Shown here in pieces: positions 60,951 to 64,000 of a stretch of 64,000 nucleotides of DNA (positions within the stretch are counted from its first letter, which is position 1; the number at the start of each line of letters is the position of its first letter). Both the position numbers and the translations under genes were made by a program. Below the pieces are notes generated by a model, which ran no database searches, had not been told where the DNA came from, and worked only from the letters and a program-made list of their open reading frames with translations. Source of the DNA: Bacteroidales bacterium (GTDB lineage: Bacteria > Bacteroidota > Bacteroidia > Bacteroidales > UBA3663); NCBI GenBank assembly GCA_017548545.1, contig JAFYZW010000143.1, positions 1 to 64,000 of the forward strand. Reading direction: 5' to 3'.

Positions 60951-62264
60951 ATGGAGGAACTCATGTATTTCGTTTGGCAGCAGCGTCTCTTCCTCACCAT
61001 CGAGACGCCCGACCATCAGTCCCTCGACATTCTCCACCCCGGCCTGCGCAACTACGATGCCGGACCCGACTTTTTCAACGCCAAGGTCAAGGAGGATGGC
61101 ATCGTGTGGGCCGGAAATGTGGAGATGCACGTCAAGGCATCCGACTGGTATCGCCATCATCATCAAGACGATCCCAACTACGATTCGGTGATCCTGCACG
61201 TCGTCATGGAACCCGACACCGAAGTTAGGCTACGAAATGGCACTTTGGTCAAGACCGTCGTGATGCATATTCCCGATGATCTGATGGAACGCTACCGGCA
61301 GCTCTGTAGCGGCACGTCTGCCCCTCTCCTACCTGGTCAGGTCCCCAGCTATTCTTGCATCTCCTGTGCAAGCCGGCTCGACCAGATTCCCTCTGTCGTA
61401 CTTCACGATTGGATTACAGCCCTCTGCACCCAGAGGATGATCGAAAAACTGCAGCGAGTACGCGACCTCGTCGAAGGCCAGCTCAAGGCATGGCCAGAGG
61501 CATTCTATGTGGTGCTCACACGAAGCCTTGGCACGGGAGTCAACAGTGACCAAATGGAGCGATTGGCACGTAGTCTGCCCTACAGCTGCCTGTTGCATCA
61601 CAAGGACAATCTACTTCAGATCCAAGCTCTTCTATTGGGTCAGGCTGGCCTCTTACAAATGCAGGATGCTGCCTCCAAGGAAGCGAACGTCCAACAGGAA
61701 TGGCGGCTGATGCAGCGAGAATACGCATTCTTGAGGCAGAAATTCAGTCTTACGCCTCTCAACGGGTCCTACTGGAAAATGGGACGTGTGCGTCCTCCCG
61801 CACAACCTGAAGCCCGTTTACGTGCACTGGCAAAGCTTATTTGGACACATCAGGACCTCTTCGATGAGGTACTCGAAGCAAACAGTTTGGAGCAGATGGA
61901 AAAGATTTTCAGTGGCAAGGGTATCGGTCGGCAAACGGTGCGCAGCCTCATCATCAATGCGGTTGTTCCCCTCCTGCTCGCCTATGCCCAATGGCAAGGC
62001 GATGACGAACGCTGTGAAAAGGCTCTTAACCTGCTCGAGGAGCTGCCTCCTGAAAGCAATCGATACATCAAGCAATGGATTGATGCCGGCATCACCGTGA
62101 AGTCAGCTATGGACACACAGGCTCTGCTCCATCTCTTCAAGAACTACTGCCAACCCCACAAATGCTTGCGCTGCCGCATCGGATGTTGGTTGCTCAAAAA
62201 GGCCGACAGTTCCATTTCGGTCGGCGAAAGCCCACTTCAAGTCTCGGAAGAGATTCCTTTTTAA
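60951..62264 (+). CDS. DUF2851-family protein
   Basis: 437 residues, cytoplasmic. Conserved start ELMYFVWQQRLFLTIETPDH, HPGLRNYDAGPDFFNAKVKE, WAGNVEMHVKASDWYRHHHQ, and VILHVVMEPDTEV, the hallmark of DUF2851, found almost only in Bacteroidota. The C-terminal part has CLRCRIGCWLLKKAD. Its role is not established. The 42-bp tandem array begins six bases after its stop codon. Confidence 0.85.
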   Translation: MEELMYFVWQQRLFLTIETPDHQSLDILHPGLRNYDAGPDFFNAKVKEDGIVWAGNVEMHVKASDWYRHHHQDDPNYDSVILHVVMEPDTEVRLRNGTLVKTVVMHIPDDLMERYRQLCSGTSAPLLPGQVPSYSCISCASRLDQIPSVVLHDWITALCTQRMIEKLQRVRDLVEGQLKAWPEAFYVVLTRSLGTGVNSDQMERLARSLPYSCLLHHKDNLLQIQALLLGQAGLLQMQDAASKEANVQQEWRLMQREYAFLRQKFSLTPLNGSYWKMGRVRPPAQPEARLRALAKLIWTHQDLFDEVLEANSLEQMEKIFSGKGIGRQTVRSLIINAVVPLLLAYAQWQGDDERCEKALNLLEELPPESNRYIKQWIDAGITVKSAMDTQALLHLFKNYCQPHKCLRCRIGCWLLKKADSSISVGESPLQVSEEIPF

Positions 62265-62270
62265 AGAAAC

Positions 62271-62690
62271 GTCCAATTTACGATTGAGAATTGGACGCAC
62301 GGGATTGGAAACGTCCAATTTACGATCGAGAATTGGACGCGCGGGATTGGAAACGTCCAATTTACGATCGAGAATTGGACGCATGCGATTGGAAATGTCC
62401 AATTTACGATCGGGAATTGGACGCTCGCGATTGGAAATGTCCAATTTACGATTGGGAATTGGACACACGCGATTGGAAACGTCCAATTTACGATCGGGAA
62501 TTGGATGCACGCGATTGGGAACGTCCAATTTACTATCGGGAATTGGACACGTGCGATTGGAAACGTCCAATTTACTATCGGGAATTGGACACGCGCGATT
62601 GGAAATGTCCAATTTACGATCGAGAATTGGACACGTGCGATTGGAAACGTCCAATTTACGATCGAGAATTGGACGCACACGATTTATAAT
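62271..62690. repeat. 42-bp tandem array of ten palindromic units
   Basis: Units start at 62271, then every 42 bp to 62649. Each unit carries the unchanged inverted repeat GTCCAATT...AATTGGAC around a 10-base loop (TACGATCGAG with changes), followed by a variable 16-base block containing GATTGGAAA. The arms are identical in all ten copies while the loop and spacer vary. Since 42 is divisible by three and no stops occur, every frame is open on both strands; no coding meaning is implied. Confidence 0.95.
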
Positions 62691-62981
62691 AGATCATTCC
62701 TCTTTCTAAATGAACTTTTCGTCCCCGGCTATTGATGATGTATGAGAAAGGAATGGGTGCAATATACGCAATTAGATTGAATCATCAATCCCGCGAACTA
62801 TGATTACCTGTTTTACAGCCTTTTTCTTGGTATATAGGTTAAAAGGCGCTGATTTTGCTTTTAGATAGATTGTTTTTGACAATATAATTGTTTACTTTTG
62901 TGTAAAATTGACACTTATTATTGGAGGCTCCCCTATAAGAGGATGAGCCGAACAAATAAAAGTCAAACTAAAACATTAACA
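62691..62981. other. Intergenic stretch with promoter and leader hairpin
   Basis: No gene is supported in 62691-62890. TACTTTTG at 62893-62900 with ATTG 20 bp upstream is a plausible promoter. The leader then contains a hairpin GGCTCCCCT / AGGATGAGCC (62926-62949), before the start codon at 62982. Confidence 0.5.
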
Positions 62982-63311
62982 ATGGAATTATCATTTGAGA
63001 AATGGGATGACGGCAAATGGTATGTCGTACTGCCAGAATGGGATGGATTACAGGAAGACCTTGAAATGGTCGATGGAGCTGACACGCTGCTTGACTTCTT
63101 GACTACCGACGGAATGTACGTTACGCTCGAAGTGAGCCTGGATGAACAACCTGGTTGGCCATTATTGGAATTAGTGGACCACAATGCCTTAGGAGGCACT
63201 TATAAAGTACACAACATGGATGGATTCTATCAGGAAGCTTGGCTTTGCAACGTAGTCCATTACGTTTTCGGCGAACACCCTGAATACATTTATTTCACAG
63301 TAGTAGAATAG
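62982..63311 (+). CDS. Small acidic protein, function unknown
   Basis: 109 residues from the ATG at 62982; an in-frame ATG at 62943 lies inside the leader hairpin. Very acidic and aromatic (MELSFEKWDDGKWYVVLPEW, VDGADTLLDFLTTDG, FGEHPEYIYFTVVE), no signal peptide or membrane helix. I do not recognise a characterised family. It stands alone, downstream of the tandem array, with a converging terminator after it. Confidence 0.7.
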   Translation: MELSFEKWDDGKWYVVLPEWDGLQEDLEMVDGADTLLDFLTTDGMYVTLEVSLDEQPGWPLLELVDHNALGGTYKVHNMDGFYQEAWLCNVVHYVFGEHPEYIYFTVVE

Positions 63312-63336
63312 TATTACTTAAAGAACCGCTAAAAAA

Positions 63337-63367
63337 TCCCCCGCCATCGGAAATCGACGACGGGGGA
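63337..63367 (-). terminator. Terminator of ppdK
   Basis: CCCCCG pairs with CGGGGG with a further TCG/CGA inside; on the minus strand six T residues follow. Confidence 0.85.
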
Positions 63368-63389
63368 AACCTGTGATAATCAGTTTTGA

Positions 63390-64000
63390 TTACTTGAGAT
63401 CCTCAACAGCGGCCTGTGCGGCAGCCAGACGTGCGATGGGCACGCGGAATGGAGAGCAGGAGACGTAGTTGAGACCTACGCGGTGGCAGAACTTAACTGA
63501 CGAAGGCTCGCCGCCGTGCTCGCCGCAGATACCGCACTTGAGATCGGGACGTACCGAACGGCCCTTCTGTACAGCCATCTGGATGAGCTGACCTACACCC
63601 TTCTGGTCGAGTACCTGGAATGGATCGACCTTGAGGATCTTCTTGTCGAGATAGACAGGAAGGAAGCTGGCGATGTCGTCACGCGAATAACCGAAGGTCA
63701 TCTGGGTAAGGTCGTTGGTGCCGAACGAGAAGTACTCGGCACGAGCAGCCACTGCATCGGCGGTGAGGGCAGCACGTGGAACCTCGATCATCGTACCTAC
63801 CTTGAACTCGAATGGCTCAACGCCTTCAGCCTTGAAGAGCTCGGCAGCAGTCTTGCGAATGACAGCTTCCTGCTGGTCGAACTCGTGGTGCTTGCCGACG
63901 AGTGGAACCATGATCTCGGGATGCGGGTCGTGACCTTCGCGACGGAGCTGGATAGCGGCGCCGAGGATGGCCTTGGTCTGCATCTCGGTGATCTCGGGAT
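63390..64000 (-). CDS. ppdK: Pyruvate, phosphate dikinase, C-terminal part (runs off the right edge)
   Basis: The last 203 or so residues are visible, continuing past the window ([18 protein letters not shown] at the edge). It shows the PEP-utiliser TIM barrel: [49 protein letters not shown] [20 protein letters not shown], and the catalytic Cys in [20 protein letters not shown], ending [15 protein letters not shown]. It interconverts pyruvate and PEP using ATP and phosphate. Confidence 0.96.
   Translation of the reverse strand, partial: PEITEMQTKAILGAAIQLRREGHDPHPEIMVPLVGKHHEFDQQEAVIRKTAAELFKAEGVEPFEFKVGTMIEVPRAALTADAVAARAEYFSFGTNDLTQMTFGYSRDDIASFLPVYLDKKILKVDPFQVLDQKGVGQLIQMAVQKGRSVRPDLKCGICGEHGGEPSSVKFCHRVGLNYVSCSPFRVPIARLAAAQAAVEDLK

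Noticed and set aside
62271..62690. Possible CRISPR array (regular 42-bp spacing with dyads)
   Set aside because: The intervening blocks are near-copies of each other and only about 16 bp, the period is too short, and no cas genes are nearby. It is a tandem repeat.

Overview
The window looks like chromosomal DNA of a Bacteroidales bacterium, most likely Prevotella-like. The reasons are the recurring Bacteroidota promoter pattern (TTTG, about 20 bp, then TAnnTTTG), SusC/SusD-type glycan uptake genes, many secreted lipoprotein glycosidases, the carboxynorspermidine route to spermidine, an outsized signal peptidase I and a long Ala-rich tail on ribosomal protein S16. No phage, plasmid, transposase or CRISPR array is visible.

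Layout. 1-640: a 41-bp tandem repeat array running off the left edge, then rpmE2 with its terminator. 816-12237: a polysaccharide utilisation locus consisting of a membrane-spanning propeller/LuxR regulator, SusC, SusD, a GH144-type (glycoamylase-like) lipoprotein and a GH3 beta-glucosidase. The GH144 plus GH3 pair points to beta-1,2-glucan (sophoro-oligosaccharides). 12348-22354: an outer-membrane barrel protein, a cyclophilin, purM, an operon of DUF3667 protein, radA and a COG2509 flavoprotein, and a LiaF-like protein. 22555-27633: a LytTR regulator, an SDR, a GH43 enzyme and a sodium/solute symporter, followed by tRNA-Thr(CGT). 27910-36042: an endonuclease/phosphatase-like lipid-anchored or secreted protein, rpsP, a Gly-rich secreted protein, a DPP-IV-like peptidase, nspC and, divergently, speA. 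36043-37935: a gene-poor stretch with three candidate small RNAs and one diverged FHA-like gene. 37936-40989: an aminotransferase/LicC-like/LicD operon and desulfoferrodoxin. 41119-45412: a WYL regulator, GH43 and GH9 operon. 45525-48153: a small membrane protein, a second cyclophilin and guaB. 48328-60663: a long co-directional minus-strand cluster (dapB, lepB, wbqC, dxs, trkA, trkH, ftsK, DUF4421, plsC). 60951-64000: a DUF2851 gene, a 42-bp palindromic tandem array, a small acidic protein and the 3' end of ppdK.

How the genes work together. The PUL would bind, import and hydrolyse a glucan in the cell envelope. Its regulator sits next to a promoter carrying four phased direct repeats that could be its operator. 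Two further glycan-degrading groups (GH43 with symporter; GH43 with GH9 under a WYL regulator) suggest a plant-fibre or gut habitat. speA and nspC are two steps of polyamine synthesis. The aminotransferase/LicC/LicD operon probably makes and transfers a phospho-amino-alcohol onto a surface glycan.

Most unusual points: (1) four short promoter-to-terminator units with no coding sequence, which I read as candidate small RNAs; (2) short low-complexity repeat families that lie at gene junctions and also appear in frame inside purM, a symporter, a barrel protein and a phosphatase-like protein; (3) two tandem arrays of 41 and 42 bp; (4) phased operator-like repeats at the SusC and LytTR promoters. 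All functions are assigned from sequence reading alone; no database search was run.
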